Below, piece by piece: positions 9,013 to 16,738 of a DNA stretch of 64,000 bases. The notes under the pieces were generated by a model. The model saw nothing but the letters and a program-made list of their open reading frames with translations. It was not told where the DNA came from and made no database searches. Location of the stretch: the NCBI RefSeq assembly GCF_010731795.1, contig NZ_AP022591.1, positions 4,278,001 through 4,342,000 on the forward strand, written 5' to 3'. How positions within the stretch are numbered: the stretch's first letter is position 1; each line of letters begins with the position of its first letter. The stretch comes from Mycolicibacterium celeriflavum (GTDB lineage: Bacteria; Actinomycetota; Actinomycetes; Mycobacteriales; Mycobacteriaceae). Position numbers and translations under genes: made by a program.

Positions 9013-10116
9013 CTACCGCACGCTAGCGAAGAAGGCGGCGACGTCGTCGACGAAGAGCTCCGGTTGCTCGAAGGCCGCGAAGTGTCCGCCGCGCGGCATC
9101 GTCGCCCAGTGCGTGATGTTGTAGTTCTGCTCGCACCAGCTGCGCGGCGGGCGGCCGATCTCCTTCGGGAAGGACGCGACGCCGGTGGGCAGCGCGACGT
9201 AGCTGCCCCCGCCGAAGTTGGCGAAGCTCTCCCAGTACAGCCGCGCCGAGGAGGCACCCGACGCGGTCAGCCAGTAGAACATCACGTTGTCGAGCAGCTC
9301 GTCGCGGCTCAGCACGTTCTCGGGGTGGCCGTCGCAGTCCGTCCAGGCCCAGAACTTCTCGACGATCCACGCCAGCTGTCCGACCGGGGAGTCCACCAGG
9401 CCGTAGCCCAGCGTCTGCGGCCGGGTCGACTGCTGGCGCATGTAGCCCGATTCCCACGTGCCGTAGTGGGCGCCCGCCGCCAGCGCGGCCTTCTCCTCGT
9501 CGGTCGGGTCGGTCAGGCCCTTCGGCGGCCGGGCGATCGGCATGTTCGTGTGGATGGCCACGCAGCCACCCTCGTTGCGGCCGATCTGCGTGGTGACCGC
9601 CGACCCCCAGTCACCGCCCTGGGCGCCCCAGCGCTCGTATCCCAGCCGGCCCATCAGCGTCTGCCACGCCTGCGCGATCCGCTCGACGCCCCACCCGGTG
9701 CGGGTCGGTTTCCCGGAGAACCCGTAACCGGGCAGCGACGGGCACACCACGTCGAACCCGCGCTCGGTCAGCGGCTCGATGATCTTTTGGAATTCGACAA
9801 TCGATCCCGGCCAGCCGTGGGTGATCAGCAGCGGGAACGCGTCGGCGTGCGGTGAGCGCTGGTGAATGAAATGGATGTCGAGGCCGTCGATCTCGGTGGT
9901 GTACTGGTCGAAGCGGTTCAACGCCCGCTCGCGGGCCCGCCAGTCGTACTGCTCAGCCCAATACGTCGCGAGCTCGCGGGTGTAGTCCAGCGGGATGCCC
10001 TGGCTCCAGTCGTCGACGCATTCGGCTTCCGGCCATCGGGTGCGTCGCAGCCGCGTCTGCAGGTCCTCGAGGTCGTCGTCCGGCACTGCGATGTGGAACG
10101 GAGCGATCAGAGCCAT
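9013..10116 (-). CDS. Epoxide hydrolase with EHN domain (alpha/beta hydrolase)
   Basis: 367-residue alpha/beta-hydrolase of the microsomal epoxide hydrolase type. An N-terminal EHN segment (about residues 1-110, with FHIAVPDDDLEDLQTRL and TRWP) precedes the hydrolase fold. The oxyanion-hole motif HGWPGS lies near residue 100, and the nucleophile Asp sits in QGGDWGS near residue 190. A C-terminal PRGGHFAAFEQPE supplies the catalytic His. It would add water to an epoxide to give a diol. It lies between a FAD monooxygenase and a FAD oxidoreductase on the same strand, so epoxidation followed by hydrolysis is a natural reading. Confidence 0.88.
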   Translation of the reverse strand: MALIAPFHIAVPDDDLEDLQTRLRRTRWPEAECVDDWSQGIPLDYTRELATYWAEQYDWRARERALNRFDQYTTEIDGLDIHFIHQRSPHADAFPLLITHGWPGSIVEFQKIIEPLTERGFDVVCPSLPGYGFSGKPTRTGWGVERIAQAWQTLMGRLGYERWGAQGGDWGSAVTTQIGRNEGGCVAIHTNMPIARPPKGLTDPTDEEKAALAAGAHYGTWESGYMRQQSTRPQTLGYGLVDSPVGQLAWIVEKFWAWTDCDGHPENVLSRDELLDNVMFYWLTASGASSARLYWESFANFGGGSYVALPTGVASFPKEIGRPPRSWCEQNYNITHWATMPRGGHFAAFEQPELFVDDVAAFFASVR

Positions 10117-10197
10117 GTGCCGATCGTGTCATTGCCGTCCTTTGCGCCGTCGAGAAGGTGCCCCCACGTTTCCCGCGCGACCTCGACGGCGCGCGGC

Positions 10198-11343
10198 TCA
10201 GCGGTAGACCAGACCGCTGAGCCTGCGGGCCAGGCCGGTGCGCACTGCGGGCACCCGACCGACCAGTCCGATTACCGCGTTGCGAATCGGGCGCGCGGCG
10301 CGGGGAAGTGTGGCCAGGCGGGTGAGGCGGTCAGTCATCTCGACCACCTGCTGCGCGATGGGCCTGCGCGCCGCGCTGTAGTCGTCCAGCACGCTGTCCG
10401 ACTCCCCGCCGAGGACGCGGGCGAGCGCCTCGGCCGCCGCCGCGGCGTCCTGGATGCCGAGGTTCATGCCCTGTCCGCCTGCCGGGCTGTGCACATGGGC
10501 GGCGTCGCCGGCCAACAGCAGCCGGCCGGCGCGGAAGGTGTCGGCCACCCGGTGGTGGATCCGAAAGCGGGAGCCCCAGATCACCTCGGCGACAGACAGT
10601 TTCGCGGTGCCGATCCGGGTGTCGAGGATCTGCTGGACGAACGACGCCGACGGCTGCTCGGGCGCCTCGGCGACCGGCGCGACGATCCGATGAACACCGT
10701 CGGGCAACGGCGCTACCACCGTCAAACCCTCTGTCGCCCAGTAGAGAATGACCTCATCGCGCGGGGCGCCGCCAGTCAACCGGACGTCGGCCAGCACGAA
10801 CGACTCGTCGTAGACGCCGCCGTCGAATCCGATGCCGGCCTGCTCGCGCACGAGGCTGTGGATGCCATCGGCGCCGACGACGTAGCGCGCACGGATCGAG
10901 TCGCCGTCGTCGAACGTCGCGGTCACCCCGTCGCGGTCCTCGGCGATCGCAGAAAGTGTCTTCGGCCGCAACACGCTGCCGCCGAGTTCCTCCAACCGCT
11001 CGAGCAGCAGGCGCTCTGTCGTGCTCTGCGGAACCATCAACGAGTACGGGTACTCGGTCGGCAAGCCGCTGAAGTCGACCGGGATCAGTGTGCGGCCGCG
11101 GTCGCGAATCGTGAACGTCGGCGCCTGCACGCCCTCCTTGACCAGTCGCCTGGCCACGTCGACGCCTTCGAGCACCTCCAGCGTGCGGGCGTTGACCACC
11201 GCTGCGCGCGAGGTGTTGGCGCCCGCGGCCTGCCGGTCGACGACGGTCGCCGCAACCCCGCGAGCGGCCAGCGCCACCGCGGCGGCCAGTCCCGTCGGGC
11301 CCGCTCCGACGATCAGGACATCGGTTTCCAGCATGTTCGGCAT
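10198..11343 (-). CDS. Class A FAD-dependent monooxygenase (aromatic hydroxylase type)
   Basis: 381-residue flavoprotein monooxygenase. It has the FAD dinucleotide motif GAGPTG near residue 14, the DG motif VGADGIHSLVR near residue 153, and the GD motif LLLAGDAAHVHSPAGGQGMN near residue 270, the three fingerprints of PheA/UbiH-type hydroxylases. ATG at 11343 has AAGGGAAG just upstream; an in-frame start at 11370 would lie inside the operator region and is less likely. First gene of a leftward operon with the epoxide hydrolase and FAD oxidoreductase. The divergent tetR and shared operators suggest repression until the substrate is present. Confidence 0.85.
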   Translation of the reverse strand: MPNMLETDVLIVGAGPTGLAAAVALAARGVAATVVDRQAAGANTSRAAVVNARTLEVLEGVDVARRLVKEGVQAPTFTIRDRGRTLIPVDFSGLPTEYPYSLMVPQSTTERLLLERLEELGGSVLRPKTLSAIAEDRDGVTATFDDGDSIRARYVVGADGIHSLVREQAGIGFDGGVYDESFVLADVRLTGGAPRDEVILYWATEGLTVVAPLPDGVHRIVAPVAEAPEQPSASFVQQILDTRIGTAKLSVAEVIWGSRFRIHHRVADTFRAGRLLLAGDAAHVHSPAGGQGMNLGIQDAAAAAEALARVLGGESDSVLDDYSAARRPIAQQVVEMTDRLTRLATLPRAARPIRNAVIGLVGRVPAVRTGLARRLSGLVYR

Positions 11344-11364
11344 CTTCTTCCCTTCGTTTTCGTA

Positions 11365-11440
11365 TGCCAACGCTTGTTGGCATTAACTATGCGCTCGGTT
11401 CCGACGTTTGTCAACGGTTGTTGGCCTACACTTGTTGGCA
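11365..11440. promoter_or_regulatory. Triple TTGTTGGCA-type operator in tetR/monooxygenase intergenic region
   Basis: An imperfect palindrome TGCCAACGCTTGTTGGCA lies at 11365-11382. Related copies lie at 11409-11426 (TGTCAACGGTTGTTGGCC) and 11423-11440 (right half CACTTGTTGGCA intact). The last overlaps the tetR start codon, and the first lies 22 bp upstream of the monooxygenase start. Position and symmetry suit a TetR protein that represses both itself and the operon. Confidence 0.65.
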
Positions 11441-11991
11441 TGCGGAGATCCTCGGAGCAGACCAAGGCGGTGATCCTGGCCGCGGCGCGCGAGCGGTTCG
11501 CGAAGTCCGGGTTCGAACGCGCCACGATCCGCGCCATCGCGGCTGACGCCGACATCGATCCCTCGATGGTGATGCGGTACTTCGGTAACAAGAACCAGCT
11601 GTTCGCCGCGGCCGCCGACTTCGACCTGCAAATCCCGGACCTGTCCGGCGTCGACCCCGGCGAGATCGCGAGCCGCCTGGTCGCACACTTCATCAACCGG
11701 TGGGAACGCGATGAGGCGCTGATCGTGCTGCTGCGCTCGAGCGCGACGAACAGCGATGCGGCACAACGGATGAGTGAAATCTTCACCGGACAGCTGCTGC
11801 CCGTGGTCGCCGAGGTCAACCCGGTGGCGCCGCAGCGCCGGGCGGCCTTGATCGCGACACAGATGCTGGGGCTGGCGGTCTGCCGATACCTGCTGCAGCT
11901 ACCGCCGATCGTGGCGATGTCGCACGACGAGATCGTCGCGTGGCTGGGGCCGACCGTGCAGCGCTATCTCGACGCCGTTGCGAGTGAGTGA
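11440..11991 (+). CDS. TetR-family transcriptional regulator
   Basis: 183-residue regulator. The N-terminal helix-turn-helix occupies about residues 8-52 (AARERFAKSGFERATIRAIA, then MVMRYFGNKNQLF), which is the TetR_N pattern. The remaining helices form the ligand and dimerisation domain. ATG at 11440 is the last in-frame start before the HTH; an upstream ATG at 11389 would place the operators inside the coding sequence. There is no clear SD sequence, so translation may be leaderless. It is divergent from the monooxygenase operon it probably controls. Its stop codon at 11989-11991 abuts the 3' end of a TnpB element. Confidence 0.88.
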   Translation: MRRSSEQTKAVILAAARERFAKSGFERATIRAIAADADIDPSMVMRYFGNKNQLFAAAADFDLQIPDLSGVDPGEIASRLVAHFINRWERDEALIVLLRSSATNSDAAQRMSEIFTGQLLPVVAEVNPVAPQRRAALIATQMLGLAVCRYLLQLPPIVAMSHDEIVAWLGPTVQRYLDAVASE

Positions 11992-12130
11992 TTTTTGGTG
12001 CTCACGTGGCTCGCACCCCATCTCGGGGTTGTTCGGCAGCCTTGAGGCTGCGTCCCTTTCGCGCTTCGCAGCCACCTGCCCGGCTTGGCCGGGTCTTACG
12101 GTCGGCTCCACGCTTGACGGCGGCCCCAAC
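11992..12130 (-). ncRNA. Candidate omega RNA (TnpB guide scaffold) at 3' end of tnpB
   Basis: On the minus strand the last 130 nt of tnpB and its 3' flank carry a series of hairpins: CCCGGC/GCCGGG (12079-12093), GGCTGCG/CGCAGCC (12046-12073), CCCC/GGGG (12016-12030) and a terminal GGTGC...GCACC (11997-12017) spanning the stop codon. In IS200/IS605 and IS607 elements this place encodes the TnpB guide RNA, whose variable guide begins just past the element end. Here that guide would read into the tail of tetR. The exact ends are inferred. Confidence 0.5.
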
Positions 12131-13381
12131 TGGGCCGACGACGCTAGGTGTTTCCTCGTAGCGCGCGAGGTTCACAGCAGCGCAATCGTCACGCTGATGA
12201 GCGACCGAACACGAATGGCATTGCCAGTGTTCAGCCCAGCCGATGTCCTGCACATGCCCACAGGCATGGCAGGTCTTCGACGACGGGAACCAGCGGTCAG
12301 CGACCACCAGCGCTGACCCGTACCAGCCTGTCTTATACGACAGATGCCGGCGCGGAGTGCCCAACGCGGCATCGGAAAGTCCGCGCCGTCGGGCACGGGC
12401 GCCCGGCAGACCCTTCTGCCGCAACATCGCCGCCGCATCCAAGCCTTCAACAACGATGCGGCCGTGAGTTTGAGCCAGTCTCGTTGTCAGGACGTGCAGA
12501 TGGTGGGTACGGACATCGTTGACGCGGCGATGCAGCCGCGACATCTCGGTGGTTCGCTCACGGTATCGGCGTGAGCCTTTCCGGCAACGCGAGCGGGCTC
12601 GCGACACCTGCCGCAGCCGGGTGAGCGCCGCTTCGAGCGGGCGGGGATTGGGCACCCGTTCGAGCACTGTGCCGTCGGTGTTGGCGACCGTGGCCAGGCG
12701 CCGTACCCCGACGTCCACGCCGACCCGTGAATCCGGGTGCGCGACGCCTGGCTGCTGCGGGCGCTGCACCAGGACCCGCACACTGGCATCGAGGCGGGTA
12801 CCGTTTCGGCGCACCGTGATCGCCAGCACCCGCGCCCGACCTTTGCTGATGAGCCGTTCAATCCGGCGGGTGTTCTCCTGGGTACGCACACAGCCGATCA
12901 CCGGCAGCGTGAGGTGGCGGCGATCGGGCTCAACGCGCATCGCCCCGGTCGCGAATGACACCCGGTCGGCGTCGCGGCCTTTCTTCTTGAACCGGGGAAA
13001 ACCGACCCGCTTACCGGCGCGCGTGCCGGCACGGGAAGCTTGCCAGTTCCAGTACCCCTCCACCGCGGCACCGATCCCGTCGGCGTAGGCCTCTTTCGAA
13101 CATTCCGGCCACCACACCGCGCCGGTCTCGGCGTCGACACACACCCGCTCTTTGACCTGGTTCCACCGTTTGCGCAGGGACCGCAGCGACGGCTTGTCCG
13201 TCTGCACACCGGTGTCCCGGTACGCCGACAGATCGGCCTTCAGAGTGGCCACGGTCCAGTTGTAGGCCTTACGACGGGCGCCGAAGTGCCGCGCCAACGC
13301 CTGTGCCTGCGCGGCGGTCGGATCCAACGTGAACCGAAACGCCTGAACACCCCAACCGTCAGGAATCTCGAACTTCGCCAC
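12002..13381 (-). CDS. tnpB: TnpB RNA-guided nuclease (OrfB, IS605/IS607 type)
   Basis: 459-residue TnpB. The N-terminal wedge and REC part includes FTLDPT and ARRKAYNW. All three RuvC acidic residues are present: D223 in GVDVGVRRLA, E312 in IVVEGLD, and D398 in HQRDDCAAVNLA. The zinc-finger pairs CHAC (371/374) and CHSC (388/391) are intact, so it should be nuclease-active. GTG at 13381 lies one base after the stop of the 77-residue ORF, implying coupled translation. A basic 50-residue tail follows RuvC-III. TnpB proteins cut DNA next to a TAM using the RNA made from the element's 3' end, which helps retain the element. Confidence 0.92.
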   Translation of the reverse strand: MAKFEIPDGWGVQAFRFTLDPTAAQAQALARHFGARRKAYNWTVATLKADLSAYRDTGVQTDKPSLRSLRKRWNQVKERVCVDAETGAVWWPECSKEAYADGIGAAVEGYWNWQASRAGTRAGKRVGFPRFKKKGRDADRVSFATGAMRVEPDRRHLTLPVIGCVRTQENTRRIERLISKGRARVLAITVRRNGTRLDASVRVLVQRPQQPGVAHPDSRVGVDVGVRRLATVANTDGTVLERVPNPRPLEAALTRLRQVSRARSRCRKGSRRYRERTTEMSRLHRRVNDVRTHHLHVLTTRLAQTHGRIVVEGLDAAAMLRQKGLPGARARRRGLSDAALGTPRRHLSYKTGWYGSALVVADRWFPSSKTCHACGHVQDIGWAEHWQCHSCSVAHQRDDCAAVNLARYEETPSVVGPVGAAVKRGADRKTRPSRAGGCEARKGRSLKAAEQPRDGVRAT

Positions 13382-13382
13382 C

Positions 13383-13616
13383 TCAACCCGCCTCGCAATC
13401 GCCGACAGCAGCAGCGGTCATCGCCCGCGTAGTGCCGTTGCCCGCAGCGGGGTTGCCGCAGAACCCAGCGCACCTGGTGAGAACCGCGGTCATCTCGCGC
13501 ACCAGGTCGTCGTCGACCTCGACTGAGTCGACCACGACAACCTCTCCGGCACCACCGTTGCGCTCAGCCCACGCCGCGAGACTCACACACCAGTTCGTAC
13601 AACACACCACCGACAA
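13383..13616 (-). CDS. Small Cys-containing protein co-translated with TnpB
   Basis: 77-residue ORF (TTG start, alternative GTGs a few codons in) whose TGA at 13383 lies one base before the tnpB GTG. It has six cysteines (5, 6, 10, 49, 53, 74), an acidic centre with Val-rich VVVVDSVEVDDD, and the motif CAGFCGNPAAGNGTT. I do not recognise a family. It is not a Y1 transposase or a serine recombinase. The tight spacing argues it is real and works with TnpB, for example as a regulator, or it may be a short leader that only drives tnpB translation. Confidence 0.55.
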   Translation of the reverse strand: MSVVCCTNWCVSLAAWAERNGGAGEVVVVDSVEVDDDLVREMTAVLTRCAGFCGNPAAGNGTTRAMTAAAVGDCEAG

Positions 13617-13667
13617 CTAGCGACACCCAGAACGCAACAGCGGGCAGCCCCGTAATAATCGGCGGTG

Positions 13668-14114
13668 ATGTGGACCCCGACGCTCGTCCTGATCGCCGCC
13701 ACCACGCTGGTGGCAGCCGTCCTGCTCGGAGGCGGACTCTACGAAACCGTCGTCATCGACCCGGCCTGGCCCAAGCGGCCGGGAATCATCCAGTCCCGCA
13801 ACGGCGGGATCTCGCGGCGCCGGTTCTGGATCCCTGCGCACACGGTGTTCGAGGTGTTGCTCATCGTCGCGCTCGTCGCGGCGTGGAGTGAGGCCGACGT
13901 GCGAGCCGCGCTGCTGGTGGCGCTGGTCAGCCACGCGGTGATGCGGGCGTGGTCGCTGATCGACTTCGTGCCCAAGGCGATGGCGTTCGAGCGCACCGAT
14001 CCGGCGGAAGTCGACGAGGCCGCGGCGGTGCGCTGGACGCGGCGCAGCCTGGTGCGGTTGCCGCTCGACCTCGTCACGTGCGGTGCGATGCTCGCCGCGC
14101 TGGCGGTCGCATAG
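13668..14114 (+). CDS. Small integral membrane protein of unknown function
   Basis: 148-residue protein with four probable membrane segments (about residues 4-23, 56-74, 78-97 and 128-147) and a conserved-looking loop GLYETVVIDPAWPKRP after the first helix. The pattern is reminiscent of DUF1772-like membrane proteins, but I do not claim that family. ATG at 13668 is preferred to the adjacent GTG at 13665. It lies between the TnpB element and the small genes at 14144-14478. Confidence 0.65.
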   Translation: MWTPTLVLIAATTLVAAVLLGGGLYETVVIDPAWPKRPGIIQSRNGGISRRRFWIPAHTVFEVLLIVALVAAWSEADVRAALLVALVSHAVMRAWSLIDFVPKAMAFERTDPAEVDEAAAVRWTRRSLVRLPLDLVTCGAMLAALAVA

Positions 14115-14143
14115 ACCGGTCGCTCAGCGGGCATAGCTAGGGC

Positions 14144-14236
14144 ATGAGTGAGGACGCCGGCCGCGCGCCGCAGGAAAACCCGCAGAAGGACCGCGTCGAT
14201 CGGCTGCAACAACGGACAGGACGGAATCAGCCATGA
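14144..14236 (+). CDS. Possible 30-residue ORF overlapping the next gene
   Basis: ATG at 14144 with AGGG just upstream encodes 30 hydrophilic residues (MSEDAGRAPQENPQKD...). It stops in ATGA overlap with the ATG at 14233. The overlap and the charged composition suggest a small translated ORF or a coupling leader. No family recognised. Confidence 0.4.
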   Translation: MSEDAGRAPQENPQKDRVDRLQQRTGRNQP

Positions 14237-14478
14237 TCTCGGCCGAGGATGTGCGCGCACTACTGCGGTCCGAAGAGAAGGATCCGGTGCTGGTCGTCGT
14301 CGAAGGCCGCGTGGAGGTGATCGGCGCGGGCCGGCTCGCTTCGACCGATTACCGCGGCGCACTCGAGGTGGTGTCCCGCGACGACCTGGTGAAGCGTATC
14401 GGCGCGACACCATCCGACCGCGAAATCGACGAGCAGGCAGCCCAACTCGACACCGCGGTCTCCGAGCTGGGCGGCTGA
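14233..14478 (+). CDS. Small hypothetical protein (81 residues)
   Basis: 81-residue soluble protein with a predicted beta-strand pair (DPVLVVVEGRVEVIG) and a C-terminal helix (DREIDEQAAQLDTAVSELGG). The start ATG overlaps the preceding 30-residue ORF by ATGA. It ends 7 bp before the convergent stop at 14486. No function can be assigned. Confidence 0.6.
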   Translation: MISAEDVRALLRSEEKDPVLVVVEGRVEVIGAGRLASTDYRGALEVVSRDDLVKRIGATPSDREIDEQAAQLDTAVSELGG

Positions 14479-14485
14479 GGCCGGC

Positions 14486-15190
14486 TCACGCCTCGATCTC
14501 GCCGACGATCTTGCGTTCGATGCTCGCCCGGGTCGTCGCGGGCAGCACGATCAGACCGTCGAGTTCCTTCTGCGCGCGGGCATAGGCGGCCTTGCGCTCG
14601 TCGGAGGTCGCCCCGCCGTCCGAGGCCAACCGGAGCAGATTCTGGGCTCGTTCGATGCGCATCCGGTCCTCGGCCGAAAAGTCGCTGCGGCGCCGGCGGA
14701 TCGCGTCGGCCTCGGCGACGTCGAACGCGGCGACGTACTCGTGCACGGCGTCGCGGTACTCGATCTGTGCGCCGCGGTCGCCGATGATGTCGTCGACGGA
14801 TTCCGGCCGCAGCAGATCTGCATGGCTTCTGGCCTTGTGAAATGCGATGGTCAGCGGGGCGCGCATGTCGGTCATGAGCGGAAAATCCAACAGCTTGGCG
14901 ACGTCGATCTCGTACTCGAGCCAGCGGCCGTCGGTCTGTGCGTGGCGCTGCAACACCTTGGTCATCTCGCGCCGGTTCGCCGCCTCATTGGTGCGGGCGC
15001 GTCCGGACGCCTCGGCGAGCGCCACTTTGGTCTGCTGCTTGATCCGGTAGCGCTCGAGCCGGCGCTGTGCGCGACGCTCGTTGGCCGCCGCCACCGCGCG
15101 CACGCCCCCGCCGATCACGCCGCCCAGCGGGAATATCAGCCACCAGAAGTTTCCGGCGAAATGAAGCAGGCCTTCCACGGATTCCAGCAT
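14486..15190 (-). CDS. Membrane-anchored coiled-coil-like protein of unknown function
   Basis: 234-residue protein starting at ATG 15190. One N-terminal membrane segment (about residues 8-32, FAGNFWWLIFPLGGVIGGG) is followed by a long basic and Ala/Arg-rich helix (RRAQRRLERYRIKQQTK) and a soluble domain rich in charged helices. It lies 52 bp downstream of accD3 on the same strand and may be cotranscribed with it. I do not recognise a characterised family. Confidence 0.65.
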   Translation of the reverse strand: MLESVEGLLHFAGNFWWLIFPLGGVIGGGVRAVAAANERRAQRRLERYRIKQQTKVALAEASGRARTNEAANRREMTKVLQRHAQTDGRWLEYEIDVAKLLDFPLMTDMRAPLTIAFHKARSHADLLRPESVDDIIGDRGAQIEYRDAVHEYVAAFDVAEADAIRRRRSDFSAEDRMRIERAQNLLRLASDGGATSDERKAAYARAQKELDGLIVLPATTRASIERKIVGEIEA

Positions 15191-15242
15191 GCCATTCGTA
15201 GGTGGCGCGGCGGCCGGACGAGTTCGTCGCTGCCACCCCGCT

Positions 15243-16712
15243 TCACAGGCCGATGCGCCGGTATCGGCGAAGCCTCGCCTGCAGCCTTTGGTCGCCGGCA
15301 ACCGAACGCAGCGCATGCAGTTCGTTGGCGATCACCGCCGACAACCGCTGCGTGAACTGCATCGGTTCATCGGCGGCGTCGGGATATTCGGGCACGACGA
15401 CATCGACGATGCCGTCGCGCAGCAGGTCGGCCGACCGAATGCCCTGCGCGGCAGCCAGTTCCGCGGCATGGTCGAGATCCCGGAACACGATCGCGCTGGC
15501 CCCCTCTGGCGGAAGCGGGGCCAACCAGCCGTGCAGCGCGGCCAGCACCCGGTCGGCCGGCACCATCGCCAGGGCCGGCCCGCCGCTGCCCTGACCCAGC
15601 AGCACCGACACGGTCGGGGTGTCCAGGGTGACCAGTTCGGCCAGGCAGCGCGCGATCTCGCCCGCCAGCCCACCCTGTTCGGCCTCGACGGTCAGCGCCG
15701 GTCCGGCGGTGTCGATCACGAGCACCAGCGGCAGTTGCAGACCCGCGGCCAACGCCATGCCCCGCCGCGCCTCGCGCAGCGCCGCCGGACCGACCATTCC
15801 GCCGACCACGCGCTGTTGCCCGAGCACCACGGCCGGCTGACCGCCGAACCGAGCCAGTGCCAGCAGCGTCGTCGCCGCCTCGCCCTGTCCCGTGCCCGAC
15901 AGCAACACCCGGTCGGTCGTGCCGTGCCGCAGCAGGTATCCGACGCCGGGCCGGTCCGGCCGTCGCGACGCCTCCACCGAGTCCCACGCCGGCACGTCGG
16001 ACGGTGGTCCGAGCTCAGGCGCGGGCGGCGGCGGATCCGGCGGGTCCGCGAGCACTTTCAACGCGCGGTTCAGCGTTCTGCGCACCGCGTCCAGCGGCAC
16101 CACGCCGTCGATGACGCCGTGCCGGTGCAGGTTCTCGGCCGTCTGGATGCCCTCGGGAAACGGCTCGCCGTAGAGGTGTTCGTACACCCGCGGCCCGAGG
16201 AAACCGATCAGCGCGCCCGGTTCGGCGCCGGTCACGTGCCCCAGCGATCCCCAGGACGCGAACACCCCGCCGGTGGTGGGGTGCCGCAGATACACCAGAT
16301 ACGGCAGATGCGCCCGCTTGTGCAATTCGACGGCCGCGGCGATCTTCACCATCTGCAGGAACGCGACCGTGCCCTCCTGCATCCGGGTGCCGCCCGAACT
16401 CGGTGATGCCAGCAGCGGCAGGCGCTCCGCGGTCGCCCGTTGCACCGCCGTCGTGATCCGCTCGGCCGCCGCGACGCCGATCGAACCGGCCAGGAAGTCG
16501 AACTCGCACACCACCAGCGCCACCCGGCGACCGAACACGGCTCCTTCGCCGGTCACCACCGACTCGTCCAGCCCCGTCTTGGCAGCCGCGGCGGCCAGGG
16601 CCCGCCGGTAGCCGTCGCTCGCCCCGACGGCCGGCGGAGGGCTGTCCCAGCTCCGATAAGACCCCGGGTCCAGCACGGCGTCGCGCACCTCCAGGGCACC
16701 GATCCGGCTCAC
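15243..16712 (-). CDS. accD3: Acyl-CoA carboxylase carboxyltransferase-like protein AccD3
   Basis: 489-residue protein with two ClpP/crotonase-fold halves typical of biotin-dependent carboxyltransferases. The N-terminal half has the oxyanion motif SSGGTRMQEG near residue 105 and GGVFASWGSLGHV near 150. The C-terminal half has LVIDTAGP near 310 and AVVLGQQRVVGG near 280. It would transfer CO2 from carboxybiotin to an acyl-CoA, but no biotin-carrier or biotin-carboxylase gene is nearby. The divergent echA6 and the downstream order match Rv0904c-Rv0908 of M. tuberculosis, which supports the name. GTG start at 16712. Confidence 0.85.
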   Translation of the reverse strand: MSRIGALEVRDAVLDPGSYRSWDSPPPAVGASDGYRRALAAAAAKTGLDESVVTGEGAVFGRRVALVVCEFDFLAGSIGVAAAERITTAVQRATAERLPLLASPSSGGTRMQEGTVAFLQMVKIAAAVELHKRAHLPYLVYLRHPTTGGVFASWGSLGHVTGAEPGALIGFLGPRVYEHLYGEPFPEGIQTAENLHRHGVIDGVVPLDAVRRTLNRALKVLADPPDPPPPAPELGPPSDVPAWDSVEASRRPDRPGVGYLLRHGTTDRVLLSGTGQGEAATTLLALARFGGQPAVVLGQQRVVGGMVGPAALREARRGMALAAGLQLPLVLVIDTAGPALTVEAEQGGLAGEIARCLAELVTLDTPTVSVLLGQGSGGPALAMVPADRVLAALHGWLAPLPPEGASAIVFRDLDHAAELAAAQGIRSADLLRDGIVDVVVPEYPDAADEPMQFTQRLSAVIANELHALRSVAGDQRLQARLRRYRRIGL

Positions 16713-16720
16713 CGCACGAG

Positions 16721-16730
16721 CCTATATAGG
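16721..16730. promoter_or_regulatory. CCTATATAGG palindrome, shared -10 of divergent promoters
   Basis: The perfect 10-bp palindrome CCTATATAGG lies in the 26-bp gap between the accD3 (16712) and echA6 (16739) start codons. It offers a TATA-type -10 hexamer in each direction about 8-10 bp from each start, which would give leaderless or nearly leaderless transcripts, as is common in mycobacteria. Confidence 0.5.
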
Positions 16731-16738
16731 CTGGCCGC

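Larger units (their letters stand above)
11992..13616 (-). mobile_element. TnpB-bearing element without a visible transposase
   Basis: Segment holding the small Cys-containing ORF, tnpB and the 3' hairpin region. No tnpA, of Y1 or serine type, is present on either side, so the element is either non-autonomous (moved in trans) or immobile. The right boundary is placed next to the terminal hairpin at 11997. The left boundary is not defined: no TAM or terminal repeat could be identified with confidence between 13617 and 13667. Confidence 0.5.

Noticed and set aside
9862..11439. Upstream in-frame extension of tetR
   Set aside because: The extension is antisense to the epoxide hydrolase and FAD monooxygenase genes; the HTH begins at the ATG at 11440 and the length from there is typical for TetR.
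12148..13088. Several plus-strand frames over the tnpB gene
   Set aside because: All are antisense to an intact TnpB with full catalytic motifs.
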